A stretch of DNA of 64,000 nt from Haloplanus salinus (GTDB lineage: Archaea > Halobacteriota > Halobacteria > Halobacteriales > Haloferacaceae), in the NCBI RefSeq assembly GCF_003336245.1, contig NZ_QPHM01000001.1:2608113-2672112 (forward strand), read 5' to 3'. The position numbers were made by a program, and so were the translations under genes. The notes under the pieces are model-generated. The model made no database searches, was not told the origin of the DNA, and was given only the letters and a program-made list of their open reading frames with translations. Shown here one piece after another: positions 54,942 to 63,797 of this stretch. Every line of letters begins with the position of its first letter. Positions within the stretch are counted from its first letter, which is position 1.

Positions 54942-55025
54942 ATGTCTAACGACATGGAGGATTCGTCGGATACCCCGGCGGATCGAGTTCTTCCAGGGCA
55001 CGTTGGCCCGCACCGGCGAAATTGA
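54942..55025 (+). other. 27-codon ORF at the leuA transcript start; probable displaced leuA N terminus
   Basis: ATG 54942 opens a 27-codon frame starting MSNDMEDSSDTPADRV and stopping at TGA 55023-55025, which is inside leuA. The leuA frame already reads RIEFFQGTLARTGEIDG upstream of its first possible start (TTG 55003), and that looks like LeuA N-terminal sequence. The simplest view is that the gene begins at ATG 54942 and a one-base shift near 54985 separates the halves. A genuine regulatory upstream ORF with TTG start of leuA is the alternative. Confidence 0.45.
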
Positions 55026-56163
55026 CGGTGTACGAATTTTCGACACGACGCTCCGAGATGGCGAGCAGTCACCGCGCACCTCGTTCAGTTACGACGAGAA
55101 GCGTGACATCGCCGCAGTCCTTGACGAGATGGGAACCCACGTCATCGAGGCGGGGTTCCCGGTCAACTCCGACGCGGAGTTCGAGGCCGTTCGAGACATC
55201 TCGAACGCCACCGACACGACGGTGTGTGGCCTCGCCCGCGTCGTCGACAAGGACGTGGAGGCGGCGCTCGACTCCGGCGTGGAGCTGGTCCACGTCTTCG
55301 TGAGTACGAGCGACGTACAGCTACAGGACTCCATGCACGCCTCGCGGGAGGAGGCGGTCGACCGCGCGGTCAGCTGCGTCGAGCGCATCAAGGAGGCGGG
55401 CGTGGAGTGTATGTTCTCGCCGATGGACGCCACCCGTACCGACGACGACTTCCTCGTCGAGGTGGTGGAGGCGGTCAGCGACGCGGGGACGGACTGGATC
55501 AACATTCCGGACACCTGCGGGGTAGCGACGCCCACGCGCTTCATGGACCTCGTACGCATGGTCCGCGAGAACACCGACGCGGAGGTGGACGTCCACGCCC
55601 ACGACGACTTCGGGCTGGCGGCGGCGAACGCCATCGCCGGCTTCGAGGCCGGGGCCGCACAGGCTCAGGTGTCGGTCAACGGCATCGGCGAACGCGCCGG
55701 CAACGCCGCTTTCGAGGAGGTCGTGATGGCCTCGGAGGCGCTGTACGACGTGGACACCGGCATCGACACCACCCGGATCACGGAGCTGTCTCGGATGGTC
55801 GAGGACTACAGCGACATCCCCAACCCGCCGAACAAGCCCGTCGTGGGGCGTAACGCCTTCTCCCACGAGAGCGGCATCCACGCCGCGGGCGTCATCGAGA
55901 ACTCGGACACGTTCGAGCCGGGCGTGATGACGCCGGAGATGGTCGGTGCGACCCGCGAGTTCGTCCTCGGCAAGCACACGGGGACTCACTCGGTGCGCAA
56001 GCGCCTGAAAGAGATCGGCTACGACCCGACCGACTCGGAAGTTCGGGCGGTCACGCGGCTGGTCAAGGATTACGGCGCCGACAAACAGCGTGTGACGATG
56101 GCCGATCTTCGGCGTTTCGCCCGCGAGGAGAACGTCACCCGGGAGGAGGAGGTCCGGGCCTGA
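55003..56163 (+). CDS. leuA: 2-isopropylmalate synthase (LeuA)
   Basis: The 386-residue body has the DRE-TIM metallolyase motifs: FDTTLRDGEQSPRTSFSY, HAHDDFGLAAANA (metal His-x-His) and NGIGERAGNAAFEEVV. The family condenses acetyl-CoA with 2-oxoisovalerate; citramalate synthase relatives are close, so operon context decides. Here it heads leu-ilv genes. A TTG at 55003 is the first in-frame start, but conserved-looking residues precede it (see the 54942 entry). No C-terminal leucine-regulatory (LeuA dimer) domain is present: it stops soon after KDYGADKQRVTMADLRRFA. Confidence 0.88.
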   Translation: MARTGEIDGVRIFDTTLRDGEQSPRTSFSYDEKRDIAAVLDEMGTHVIEAGFPVNSDAEFEAVRDISNATDTTVCGLARVVDKDVEAALDSGVELVHVFVSTSDVQLQDSMHASREEAVDRAVSCVERIKEAGVECMFSPMDATRTDDDFLVEVVEAVSDAGTDWINIPDTCGVATPTRFMDLVRMVRENTDAEVDVHAHDDFGLAAANAIAGFEAGAAQAQVSVNGIGERAGNAAFEEVVMASEALYDVDTGIDTTRITELSRMVEDYSDIPNPPNKPVVGRNAFSHESGIHAAGVIENSDTFEPGVMTPEMVGATREFVLGKHTGTHSVRKRLKEIGYDPTDSEVRAVTRLVKDYGADKQRVTMADLRRFAREENVTREEEVRA

Positions 56164-56238
56164 TGGGGCCGTCCCCGTCCGCTCCACCCGTGGAGCGACG
56201 GGTGGCTCCCACGGCACGGCCGCCCCGCGACGGAAACA

Positions 56239-56246
56239 GTTATATC
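56239..56246 (+). promoter_or_regulatory. TATA box upstream of the ilvB leader ORF
   Basis: GTTATATC at 56239-56246, preceded by a BRE-like CGGAAACA, would start transcription near 56268, right at ATG 56272. It gives ilvB-leuB a promoter of their own in addition to read-through from leuA. Confidence 0.6.
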
Positions 56247-56271
56247 GGCGGAGCGGCACTCACCGGATACG

Positions 56272-56376
56272 ATGCGAGGGTCCGATCCCGCCCGCAGTCC
56301 GACCGCGAGTGCCGACCCAGCGGGCCGGCTGCGCGCCGTCGACGACTCGATCGACCCGATTGTAGGGGCTGTATAG
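56272..56376 (+). CDS. 34-codon leader ORF with Ile/Val cluster upstream of ilvB
   Basis: ATG 56272 begins a leaderless ORF of 34 codons starting MRGSDPARSPTASADPAG and ending DDSIDPIVGAV, then TAG 56374-56376. The last ten residues hold two Ile and two Val codons: ATC, ATT, GTA, GTA, of which ATT and GTA are rare in this GC-rich genome. The stop codon falls inside the 56364-56381 hairpin. This layout is like bacterial ilv leader peptides. Its role is inferred; no homologue is known to me. Confidence 0.55.
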   Translation: MRGSDPARSPTASADPAGRLRAVDDSIDPIVGAV

Positions 56377-56381
56377 CCCCT
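56364..56381 (+). terminator. Hairpin with downstream T run, possible attenuator
   Basis: AGGGGCT (56364-56370) pairs perfectly with AGCCCCT (56375-56381) around the loop GTAT, and TTTT follows at 56394-56397. The arms overlap the Ile/Val codons and stop codon of the leader ORF. It could end leuA transcripts, end leader transcripts in an attenuation mechanism, or regulate RNA stability. Confidence 0.5.
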
Positions 56382-56444
56382 CACACACCACCCTTTTCGG
56401 ACGCGGCCGTACCGTACGCAGGGAACGCAGACGGCGATACGATC

Positions 56445-56492
56445 ATGAATCACTCACATCGACAGTCACTGACCGACCGCTTACGAACATGA
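56445..56492 (+). CDS. 15-codon ORF overlapping the ilvB start by ATGA
   Basis: ATG 56445 encodes MNHSHRQSLTDRLRT and its TGA (56490-56492) overlaps the ilvB ATG (56489). The overlap would couple ilvB translation to ribosomes finishing this peptide. It contains a rare TTA leucine codon. The sequence before its ATG (GATACGATC) resembles that before the 34-codon ORF (GATACGATG). Whether it is translated is unknown. Confidence 0.4.
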   Translation: MNHSHRQSLTDRLRT

Positions 56493-58279
56493 GCGAACGA
56501 ACGACCACACAACCCGAGGCGGAAGAATCGACCGACACCGGCGATCCGAAACGCTCGAACACGGGCGCCGCGCCGGACTCGACGCCGACGCGAGTGACTT
56601 CCGGCGCTACCTCGACGGTGCGCGCCCTCGAGAACGCCGGCATCGAGGTGATGTTCGGCGTGCAGGGCGGAGCGATCATGCCGGTGTACGACGCCCTCTG
56701 GGACTCCGACATCCGGCACGTGATGATGGCCCACGAACAGGGCGCGGCCCACGCCGCCGACGCGTTCAGCGTGGTGTCCGGGGAGCCGGGCGTCTGTCTG
56801 GCCACGTCGGGCCCCGGCGCGACCAACCTGGTGACGGGGCTTGCCGACGCGAACATGGACTCCGACGCCGTGGTGGCGCTGACCGGGCAGGTGCCCCAGC
56901 ACATGGTCGGGAGCGACGCCTTCCAGGAGACGGACACGACGGGCATCACCGCACCGATCACGAAGAACAACTACTTCGCGAGCGACGCGGACACGGTGGG
57001 CGACACCGTCGGCGAGGCGGTGGCGCTCGCGTCGTCCGGCCGCCCGGGACCGACGCTGGTCGACCTCCCCAAGGACGTGACGAGCGGCGAGACGGACCGT
57101 GAACCGGGGATGCCCCAGACGCCGGAGACGTACACGCCACAGAACGAGGCGGCCGAGGCGGCCGTCGCGGAGGCGGCTCACAGTATCGAGGCGGCCGAGC
57201 GACCGCTCCTCCTGTTCGGCGGCGGCGTGGTGAAAGCCGACGCGGCCGACGTGGCTCGGCAGTTCGCCGCCGACTACGAGATTCCGGTCGTGACGACGAT
57301 GCCCGGCATCGGCACGATGCCGGAGGATCACGACCTCTGTCTGTCGTGGGCGGGTATGCACGGCACCGGCTACGCCAACATGGCGATCAACCACGCGGAC
57401 CTGTTGATCGCCGTGGGCACCCGCTTCGACGACCGCCTGACGGGCGGCATCGAGACGTTCGCGCCGAGCGCGGAGGTCGTCCACGTCGACATCGACCCCG
57501 CGGAGATCAGCAAGAACATCCACGCCGACTACCCGCTGATCGGCGACGCGGGGCGCGTCCTCGAACAGCTCGACGACGCGCTGACCGCCGCGCCCGACGC
57601 GGAGGAGTGGCGCGAGCAGTGTCAGACGTGGAAGACGGAGTACCCGATGGACTACGCGGCGCCGGAGGACGAGCCGCTCAAACCGCAGTTCGTCGTCGAG
57701 GCGCTCGACGAGGCCACGAGCGACGAGGCCATCGTCACCTCGGGCGTCGGCCAACACCAGATGTGGGCGTCCCAGTACTGGACGTTCCGCGATCCGCGGA
57801 AGTGGATCTCCTCGCACGGCCTCGGGACGATGGGTTACGGCCTGCCCGCGGCCATCGGGGCGCGGCTGGCGGCCGACAGCGAGGAAGAGGTCGTCTGCAT
57901 CGACGGCGACGGCTCCTTCCTGATGACCGTCGAGGAACTGTCGGTCGCCGTGCGCGAGAACCTCGACATCACCGTCGCCATCCTGAACAACGAGTACATC
58001 GGGATGGTGCGCCAGTGGCAGGACGCCTTCTTCGAAGGCCGTCATATGGCCGCCGGCTACAGCTGGATTCCGGAGTTCGACAAGCTCGCGGAGGCCTTCG
58101 GCGCCCGCGGCTGGCGCGTCGACGACTACGACGAGGTGGCCGACGTCATCGAGGAGGCGCTCGACTACGACGGTCCATCCGTGATCGACTTCCACATCGA
58201 CCCCGCGGAGAACGTCTACCCGATGGTGCCAAGCGGCGGCGCGAACGACAAGTTCGCCCTCTCGGAGGAGCAGCTATGA
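56489..58279 (+). CDS. ilvB: Acetolactate synthase, large (catalytic) subunit
   Basis: The 596-residue ThDP enzyme has an acidic N-terminal extension of about 35 residues. The catalytic Glu region HEQGAAHAADAF, the FAD-binding middle domain and the ThDP/Mg motif IDGDGSFLMTVEEL...ILNN follow. It makes acetolactate and acetohydroxybutyrate, the first common step to Val, Leu and Ile. ATG 56489 is chosen for the ATGA overlap with the 15-codon ORF. ATGA overlap with ilvN follows. Confidence 0.94.
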   Translation: MSERTTTQPEAEESTDTGDPKRSNTGAAPDSTPTRVTSGATSTVRALENAGIEVMFGVQGGAIMPVYDALWDSDIRHVMMAHEQGAAHAADAFSVVSGEPGVCLATSGPGATNLVTGLADANMDSDAVVALTGQVPQHMVGSDAFQETDTTGITAPITKNNYFASDADTVGDTVGEAVALASSGRPGPTLVDLPKDVTSGETDREPGMPQTPETYTPQNEAAEAAVAEAAHSIEAAERPLLLFGGGVVKADAADVARQFAADYEIPVVTTMPGIGTMPEDHDLCLSWAGMHGTGYANMAINHADLLIAVGTRFDDRLTGGIETFAPSAEVVHVDIDPAEISKNIHADYPLIGDAGRVLEQLDDALTAAPDAEEWREQCQTWKTEYPMDYAAPEDEPLKPQFVVEALDEATSDEAIVTSGVGQHQMWASQYWTFRDPRKWISSHGLGTMGYGLPAAIGARLAADSEEEVVCIDGDGSFLMTVEELSVAVRENLDITVAILNNEYIGMVRQWQDAFFEGRHMAAGYSWIPEFDKLAEAFGARGWRVDDYDEVADVIEEALDYDGPSVIDFHIDPAENVYPMVPSGGANDKFALSEEQL

Positions 58280-58866
58280 GCGGCGGACTGGAGGGCCCCG
58301 CACCGGACGAGCGCTCGACCCCCGCGGGGCGGCGCAACTCGCAGGGTATCCGCATCGACCCCGAAGTCGAGGCGGAGCCGGAGGCCCGGCGGGCCGTCCT
58401 CTCGGCGCTCGTGAAACACGAGCCCGGCGTGCTGGCGAACATCTCCGGCCTCTTCCGGCGTCGGCAGTTCAACATCGAAAGCCTCACGGTGGGTCCGACC
58501 ACCGATCCGGATCGAGCGCGGATCACGCTCGAAATCGAGGAGCCCGAACCGGGCATCGAACAGGCGAAAAAACAGCTCCAGAAGCTCGTCCCGGTCATCG
58601 CGGTGACCGAACTCGAACCCGAGGCCATTCGGCGCGAACTCGCCTTGATCAAGGTGGACGGGAGCGCCCCCGACCAGGTCGGGGCCGTGGCGGAGATGTA
58701 CGACGGCAAGACCGTCGACGTCTCCCAGAAGTCGGTCACCGTCGAGATCACGGGCAGCGAGCAGAAAATCGACGCGGCGGTCGAGACGTTCGGCCGGTTC
58801 GGCATCCACGAGATCGTCCGCACCGGTACGGCGGCGCTCGAACGCGGCACACGCAAGACGACATAA
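58276..58866 (+). CDS. ilvN: Acetolactate synthase, small (regulatory) subunit
   Basis: The 196-residue protein has an N-terminal Pro/Arg-rich extension, an ACT domain starting [19 protein letters not shown], and a C-terminal ferredoxin-like domain ([20 protein letters not shown]). It stimulates IlvB and gives it feedback inhibition by valine. ATG 58276 overlaps ilvB by 4 bp; ilvC begins 7 bp after it. Confidence 0.92.
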   Translation: MSGGLEGPAPDERSTPAGRRNSQGIRIDPEVEAEPEARRAVLSALVKHEPGVLANISGLFRRRQFNIESLTVGPTTDPDRARITLEIEEPEPGIEQAKKQLQKLVPVIAVTELEPEAIRRELALIKVDGSAPDQVGAVAEMYDGKTVDVSQKSVTVEITGSEQKIDAAVETFGRFGIHEIVRTGTAALERGTRKTT

Positions 58867-58873
58867 CACGACC

Positions 58874-59914
58874 ATGACAGACGAATTCACCGTTCCGGTA
58901 TACTACGACGACGACGCTGACAGTGACGCAATCGCCGGTAAGACCGTAGCCGTCCTCGGCTACGGCAGCCAGGGCCACGCTCACGCCCAGAACCTCGACG
59001 ACAGCGGGATCGACGTGATCGTCGGGCTCCGGAAGGACTCGGACTCGTGGGCCCAAGCCGAGAACGACGGTCTGCGGGTCGCGACGCCCGACGACGCCGC
59101 CGCGGAGGCGGACATCGTCTCGATGCTCGTCCCCGACACCGTCCAGCCGGCGGTGTTCGAAGCCATCAGCGACGGGCTGGAGGAGGGCGACACTCTCCAG
59201 TTCGCCCACGGCTTCAACATCCACTACAACCAGATCCACCCCCCGGAGGGCGTCGACGTGACGATGATCGCCCCCAAGACGCCGGGGCACCTCCTCCGGC
59301 GCAACTACGTCGAGGATACGGGCACGCCGGCGCTGCTTGCGGTCTACCAGAACGAGACGGGCGGGGCCAAGGCGGAGGCGCTGGCGTACGCTCAGGCGAT
59401 CGGCTGTACCCGCGCGGGCGTCGTCGAGACGACGTTCCGGGAGGAGGTCGAGACGGACCTCTTCGGCGAGCAAGCGGTCCTCTGTGGCGGCATCACGTCG
59501 CTGATCAAGAAGGGCTACGAGACGCTGGTCGACGCGGGCTACAGCCCGGAGATGGCCTACTTCGAGTGTCTCAACGAGATGAAGCTGATCGTCGACCTGA
59601 TGTACGAGGGTGGGATGGCCGAGATGTGGAACTCGGTTTCCGACACCGCCGAGTACGGCGGCCTCGCGGTGGGGCCGGAGATCGTCGGCGAGGGCGTTCG
59701 CGAGAACATGGACGAGGCGCTCGAGGCCGTCCAGAACGGCGAGTTCGCACGCGAGTGGATCGCCGAGAATCAGGCGGGGCGACCCTCCTACACGCAGCTT
59801 CACGCGGCCGACCGGAACCACGACATCGAGGAGGTCGGGTCCCGACTGCGTGCGCTGTTCTCTTGGGCCGACGAGGAGCCCACGGAGGAGGCAGAGGCCC
59901 CGGCCGATGACTGA
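58874..59914 (+). CDS. ilvC: Ketol-acid reductoisomerase
   Basis: The 346-residue class I KARI has the Rossmann motif [17 protein letters not shown], then [15 protein letters not shown] where charged and Ser residues set the cofactor preference (probably NADPH). The metal-binding acids lie in [14 protein letters not shown] and [20 protein letters not shown]. It reduces and rearranges acetolactate to dihydroxyisovalerate. The C-terminal tail is acidic ([13 protein letters not shown]). The next small gene overlaps it by 8 bp. Confidence 0.94.
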   Translation: MTDEFTVPVYYDDDADSDAIAGKTVAVLGYGSQGHAHAQNLDDSGIDVIVGLRKDSDSWAQAENDGLRVATPDDAAAEADIVSMLVPDTVQPAVFEAISDGLEEGDTLQFAHGFNIHYNQIHPPEGVDVTMIAPKTPGHLLRRNYVEDTGTPALLAVYQNETGGAKAEALAYAQAIGCTRAGVVETTFREEVETDLFGEQAVLCGGITSLIKKGYETLVDAGYSPEMAYFECLNEMKLIVDLMYEGGMAEMWNSVSDTAEYGGLAVGPEIVGEGVRENMDEALEAVQNGEFAREWIAENQAGRPSYTQLHAADRNHDIEEVGSRLRALFSWADEEPTEEAEAPADD

Positions 59915-60131
59915 CCGGATGGACGCGGTGGATCACACGCATCCGGCCCAGGACGCCGTGACCGGTGCGTACCGGCGCGGGCGGACGGGGCTGCGGGCCG
60001 ACGGCTCGGGCGAGGACCCGGCGACGGACGCCCGTATGGGCGACGTGTCCCACACGCCCGCCGACGGCGAGGGGACGAACGACGTCTGGTCGCGCGGCAC
60101 CGAGAGCGCGGACCCCGCCGACGATGAGTGA
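59907..60131 (+). CDS. 74-residue protein between ilvC and leuC
   Basis: The product reads [20 protein letters not shown], then [13 protein letters not shown] and [18 protein letters not shown]. It is acidic and low in hydrophobic residues, so probably disordered. It overlaps ilvC by 8 bp at its start and leuC by 8 bp at its end, so it must be translated with the operon. No family with known activity is recognised. It may help LeuCD or IlvC, or tune coupling; unknown. Confidence 0.6.
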   Translation: MTDRMDAVDHTHPAQDAVTGAYRRGRTGLRADGSGEDPATDARMGDVSHTPADGEGTNDVWSRGTESADPADDE

Positions 60132-61542
60132 GCGCACGCTCTACGACAAGGTGTGGGACCGCCACAGGGTGGCCGACCTGCCGAACGGGCAGGACCAGTT
60201 GTTCATCGGCCTCCACCTGATCCACGAGGTGACGAGTCCGCAGCCGTTCTCGGAACTCCGGGAACGGGGCATCGAGGTGCCCTACCCGGAGCGCAACGTC
60301 GCCACGGTGGATCACATCGTGCCGACGCGCCCCGAGGGTCGCGAGCGCCCGCTGGCCGACGAGTCCGCGGAGGGGATGCTCACGGCGCTGGAGCGCAACA
60401 CGTCGGAGACGGGCATCCAGTTCTACGGACTGGATTCGGAGAAGCAGGGCATCACGCACGTCGTCGCGCCCGAGTTGGGGCTGACCCAGCCCGGGATGAC
60501 GGTCGTCTGTGGCGACTCCCACACCGCGACCCACGGCGCCTTCGGATCCATCGCCTTCGGCATCGGCACGAGCCAGGTGCGGGACGTGCTGGCATCGCAG
60601 TGTGTCGCCGCGGACAAGGCCGACGTGCGGCGGATCGAGGTCGACGGTCGGCTCGGCGACGGGGTCCACTCGAAGGACCTCGTCCTGCAGATCATCGCCG
60701 AACTCGGCGTCGACGGCGGCGTCGGCTACGTCTACGAGTACGGCGGCGAGGCGGTCCACGATCTCTCGATGGAGGAACGGCTCGCGGTCTGCAATATGTC
60801 AATCGAGGGTGGCGCCCGCGCGGGCTATATCAACCCCGACGAGACCACCTACGAGTTCCTGCGCGGCCGCGAGTTCGCCCCCCAAGGCGACGCCTTCGAG
60901 GAACGCAAGGCGTACTGGGAGTCCATCGCGAGCGACGACGACGCCGAGTACGACGACGTGGTGCATCTGGACGCCGACGACTTGGAGCCGATGGTCACCT
61001 GGGGGACGAACCCCGGACAGGCCGTCGGCATACGCGAGCCGGTCCCGGCGCCCGACGACCTGCCCGAGGGCGAACGCGAGGCCGCTCGCGTCGCCCAGAA
61101 CCACACGGGCGTCACGCCCGGCGAGCCGATGGCGGGCTACCCCGTCGACGTGGCCTTCCTCGGCACCTGTACGAACGGCCGCGCCAGCGACTTCCGCGAG
61201 GCTGCCGCCGTGCTGGAGGGTCGAGAGGTCCACCCGAGCGTGCGCGCGCTCGCGGTGCCCGGCTCTGGGACGGTGAAGTCGACGCTCGAAGCGGAGGGCG
61301 TCGCCGACATCTTCCGCGAGGCGGGCTTCGAGTGGCGCGAGGCGGGCTGTTCGATGTGTCTGGCGATGAACGACGACTCGCTTTCGGGTGACGAGCGGTG
61401 TGCCTCCTCCTCGAACCGCAACTACGTGGGCCGACAGGGGAGCAAGGACGGCCGGACCGTGCTGATGAGTCCGGCGATGGTCGCCGCCGCGGCGGTCGAG
61501 GGCGAAGTCACCGACGTGCGGGAGCTGGAGGTGGACGCATGA
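60124..61542 (+). CDS. leuC: 3-isopropylmalate dehydratase, large subunit
   Basis: The 472-residue aconitase-family subunit has the substrate motif GDSHTATHGAFGSIAFGIG and the [4Fe-4S] ligands in FLGTCTNGRASDF and GCSMCLAMNDD. With LeuD it isomerises 2- to 3-isopropylmalate. ATG 60124 lies inside the end of the preceding small gene; the stop overlaps leuD as ATGA. Confidence 0.94.
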   Translation: MSERTLYDKVWDRHRVADLPNGQDQLFIGLHLIHEVTSPQPFSELRERGIEVPYPERNVATVDHIVPTRPEGRERPLADESAEGMLTALERNTSETGIQFYGLDSEKQGITHVVAPELGLTQPGMTVVCGDSHTATHGAFGSIAFGIGTSQVRDVLASQCVAADKADVRRIEVDGRLGDGVHSKDLVLQIIAELGVDGGVGYVYEYGGEAVHDLSMEERLAVCNMSIEGGARAGYINPDETTYEFLRGREFAPQGDAFEERKAYWESIASDDDAEYDDVVHLDADDLEPMVTWGTNPGQAVGIREPVPAPDDLPEGEREAARVAQNHTGVTPGEPMAGYPVDVAFLGTCTNGRASDFREAAAVLEGREVHPSVRALAVPGSGTVKSTLEAEGVADIFREAGFEWREAGCSMCLAMNDDSLSGDERCASSSNRNYVGRQGSKDGRTVLMSPAMVAAAAVEGEVTDVRELEVDA

Positions 61543-62189
61543 GCAGCGAGGGGCCGAAGGGCCCTCGGGACGACGGCGCCGGCGTCGAGGAGATGAAAGT
61601 CCGGCGCGTCGCCGGCACCGGCGTCCCCGTCCGCGGCGACGACATCGACACTGACCAGATCATCCCCGCTCGCTTCCTCAAGACGACGACGTGGGAGGGG
61701 ATGGACCAGTACGCCTTCTACGACGCGCGTCGCGACGACGACGGCGACCGCAACGACCACCCCTTCAACGAGTACAAGGGCGCGAACGTCCTCGTCGTCA
61801 ACGACAATTTCGGCTGTGGCTCCTCCCGGGAGCACGCACCGCGGGCGCTCGCCCGCTGGGGCGTCGAGGCCATCGTCGGCGAGTCGTTCGCGGAGATCTT
61901 CGCGGACAACTGCAAGTCGTTGGGCATCCCGGCGGCGACGACGGACCCGGAGACGGTCGACGAGCTGCAGTCGTTCGTCGAGGAGCATCCCGAGGCGGGG
62001 ATCGAACTCGACGTGGTCGACGAGACGGTCACCTACGACGGCAACACGGTCGGCGTCGACATCGACGAGGCGATGCACGGGGCCTTGGTCCAGGGCATCT
62101 GGGACACGGTTGCCCTGCTTCGGTCGAACATGGACACCATCGACGAGACGGCGACGAACCTGCCGTACGTCGACTCGCGGTCGCGATGA
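61539..62189 (+). CDS. leuD: 3-isopropylmalate dehydratase, small subunit
   Basis: The 216-residue subunit has [40 protein letters not shown] (the aconitase swivelling-domain signature) and a C-terminal [14 protein letters not shown]. It closes the active site of LeuC. ATGA overlaps join it to leuC upstream and leuB downstream. Confidence 0.93.
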   Translation: MSSEGPKGPRDDGAGVEEMKVRRVAGTGVPVRGDDIDTDQIIPARFLKTTTWEGMDQYAFYDARRDDDGDRNDHPFNEYKGANVLVVNDNFGCGSSREHAPRALARWGVEAIVGESFAEIFADNCKSLGIPAATTDPETVDELQSFVEEHPEAGIELDVVDETVTYDGNTVGVDIDEAMHGALVQGIWDTVALLRSNMDTIDETATNLPYVDSRSR

Positions 62190-63166
62190 GCGAGACCATC
62201 GCGGTCGTCCCCGGCGACGGCATCGGCCACGAAGTCGTGCCCGCCACGCTGCGCGTCCTCGACGCCGTCGCGGACTTCGAGTACGACCACGTCGAGGCGG
62301 GCGACGCCGTGGCGGAGCGGACGGGCGAGCCGCTGCCCGAGGAGACGCTCGCGGCCGTGACGAACGCCGACGCGACGCTGTTCGGCGCGACGGGCGAAAC
62401 CTCGGCGGACGTCATCCTGCCGCTGCGGGACGCGGTGGACTCCTTTGTCAACATCCGCCCGGCGCGGACGTATCCGGGCGTCGACGCGGTGCAACCGGAG
62501 ACGGACCTCGTCATCCTGCGGGAGAACACGGAGGGCGTCTACGCGGGGATCGAGGATCGTCTGACCGAGGACGTGTCGACGTTGACGCGGCTAATCACGC
62601 GGTCGGCGTCCAGACGCCTCGGCGAATTCGCCTGCGAGTACGTCGCGGAGCAGGGGCTAGATGGGTTCACGATCGCCCACAAGAGCAACGTGATGCGCGT
62701 GACCGACGGCCTGTTCGTCGATACTATCCACGAGGTGGCCGACGAACGCGGCGTCGCCGCCGACGAGGCGTACATGGACGCCATGGCGACGGGCTTAGCC
62801 ATGGACCCGACGGGGTACGACGTGATCGTCTGTCCCAATCTGGCGGGCGACGTGCTGTCCGACCTCGCGGCGGGCCTGGTCGGTGGCCTGGGCCTCCTGC
62901 CGAGCGCGAACGTCGGCTCCGAGCGGGGCATCTTCGAGCCAGTCCACGGCTGTGCGCCGGACATCGCGGGCGAGGGCGTCGCCAACCCGGCGGCGACGAT
63001 CCTCTCGGCGGCGATGCTGCTCGACTTCCTCGACCACGACGACGAGGCGGCGGCCGTGCGGACGGCCGTCGAAACGACGCTGGCCGAGGGGCCGCGGACG
63101 CCCGACCTCGGCGGGGAGGCGACGACCGACGCGGTCGCGGACGCGGTCGTCGACCGCCTGCCGTAG
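62186..63166 (+). CDS. leuB: 3-isopropylmalate dehydrogenase
   Basis: The 326-residue beta-decarboxylating dehydrogenase has [29 protein letters not shown], the active-site [17 protein letters not shown] and the metal Asp region [22 protein letters not shown]-binding residues follow in [17 protein letters not shown]. It oxidises and decarboxylates 3-isopropylmalate to 2-oxoisocaproate. Last gene of the operon; isocitrate or homoisocitrate dehydrogenase is unlikely given the context. Confidence 0.93.
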   Translation: MSETIAVVPGDGIGHEVVPATLRVLDAVADFEYDHVEAGDAVAERTGEPLPEETLAAVTNADATLFGATGETSADVILPLRDAVDSFVNIRPARTYPGVDAVQPETDLVILRENTEGVYAGIEDRLTEDVSTLTRLITRSASRRLGEFACEYVAEQGLDGFTIAHKSNVMRVTDGLFVDTIHEVADERGVAADEAYMDAMATGLAMDPTGYDVIVCPNLAGDVLSDLAAGLVGGLGLLPSANVGSERGIFEPVHGCAPDIAGEGVANPAATILSAAMLLDFLDHDDEAAAVRTAVETTLAEGPRTPDLGGEATTDAVADAVVDRLP

Positions 63167-63213
63167 CGGGCACGGGACGACGATTTAGGTCGGGGCTGCC
63201 TCGTTCCCCACCC

Positions 63214-63363
63214 ATGCCCCAGGTTCACCCCGACGACGAGACGGCCGAACGGCTCGACGGACTGCGACAGGCGGACGAGGAGTACGACGAGACCGTCACC
63301 GAGCTCATCGACATCTACGAGGCGGAGGAGCTGACGTCGTTCCGGACCGGCGACGAGATTTAA
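63214..63363 (+). CDS. 49-residue antitoxin-like protein, paralogue of 43081-43230
   Basis: The protein starts MPQVHPDDETAERLDGLR and continues with EYDETVTELIDIYEAEELTS. It has the same length, acidic helical pattern and EFIEELV/TVTELI-type region as the product at 43081-43230. ATG 63214; a GATTTAGG box at 63182-63189, about 28 bp upstream, fits a leaderless promoter. No toxin is adjacent. It converges with the DUF5799 gene, overlapping by 4 bp. Confidence 0.6.
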   Translation: MPQVHPDDETAERLDGLRQADEEYDETVTELIDIYEAEELTSFRTGDEI

Positions 63364-63797
63364 CTTTCGGCGTACGCCTCGCGAACGTCTTCCCACTTCC
63401 CCCTCTCCTCTAGCCGCGCCTGCAGCGCGTCGGCGTACTCGTCGACGAGTCGTTCGGCGGCGTCGAGGCGTTCCTCGCCGTCGTCGTCGTCCATCCCCAG
63501 AGCGCCGCGGATGGCGTCGAGGACGCCGGTGCCGCTGTCAGCCCGTTGCCCCCCGTCCGCCCCGCCGGGCATCCCCTGTTGCACCTTCTCCAGCTCCGGG
63601 AGCATCTGTGGGAGGCGCTCGGTGTCGGCGACGACCCGCGCCCGCTCCGGGTCGCCGGCGCGTTCGATGTCGAACTCGACGGCGGTCATGATCAACCCCC
63701 ACTCTTGATTCGAGAACTCCGACTCGCGGACCCGGTCGTTGAACTCCCGGTCGACGGCCATGCGGTCGCCGACGATCCGGTCGGTCCAGTCAGACAT
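63360..63797 (-). CDS. DUF5799 haloarchaeal protein
   Basis: The 145-residue acidic helical protein starts MSDWTDRIVGDRMAVDREFN and has SEFSNQEWGLIMTAVEFDIE and a C-terminal DAAERLVDEYADALQARLEE. No catalytic or binding motif stands out; the helices could form a bundle. ATG 63797 is selected as the first Met with family-like sequence; upstream frame is basic. Overlaps the small protein end by 4 bp. Confidence 0.65.
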   Translation of the reverse strand: MSDWTDRIVGDRMAVDREFNDRVRESEFSNQEWGLIMTAVEFDIERAGDPERARVVADTERLPQMLPELEKVQQGMPGGADGGQRADSGTGVLDAIRGALGMDDDDGEERLDAAERLVDEYADALQARLEERGKWEDVREAYAES

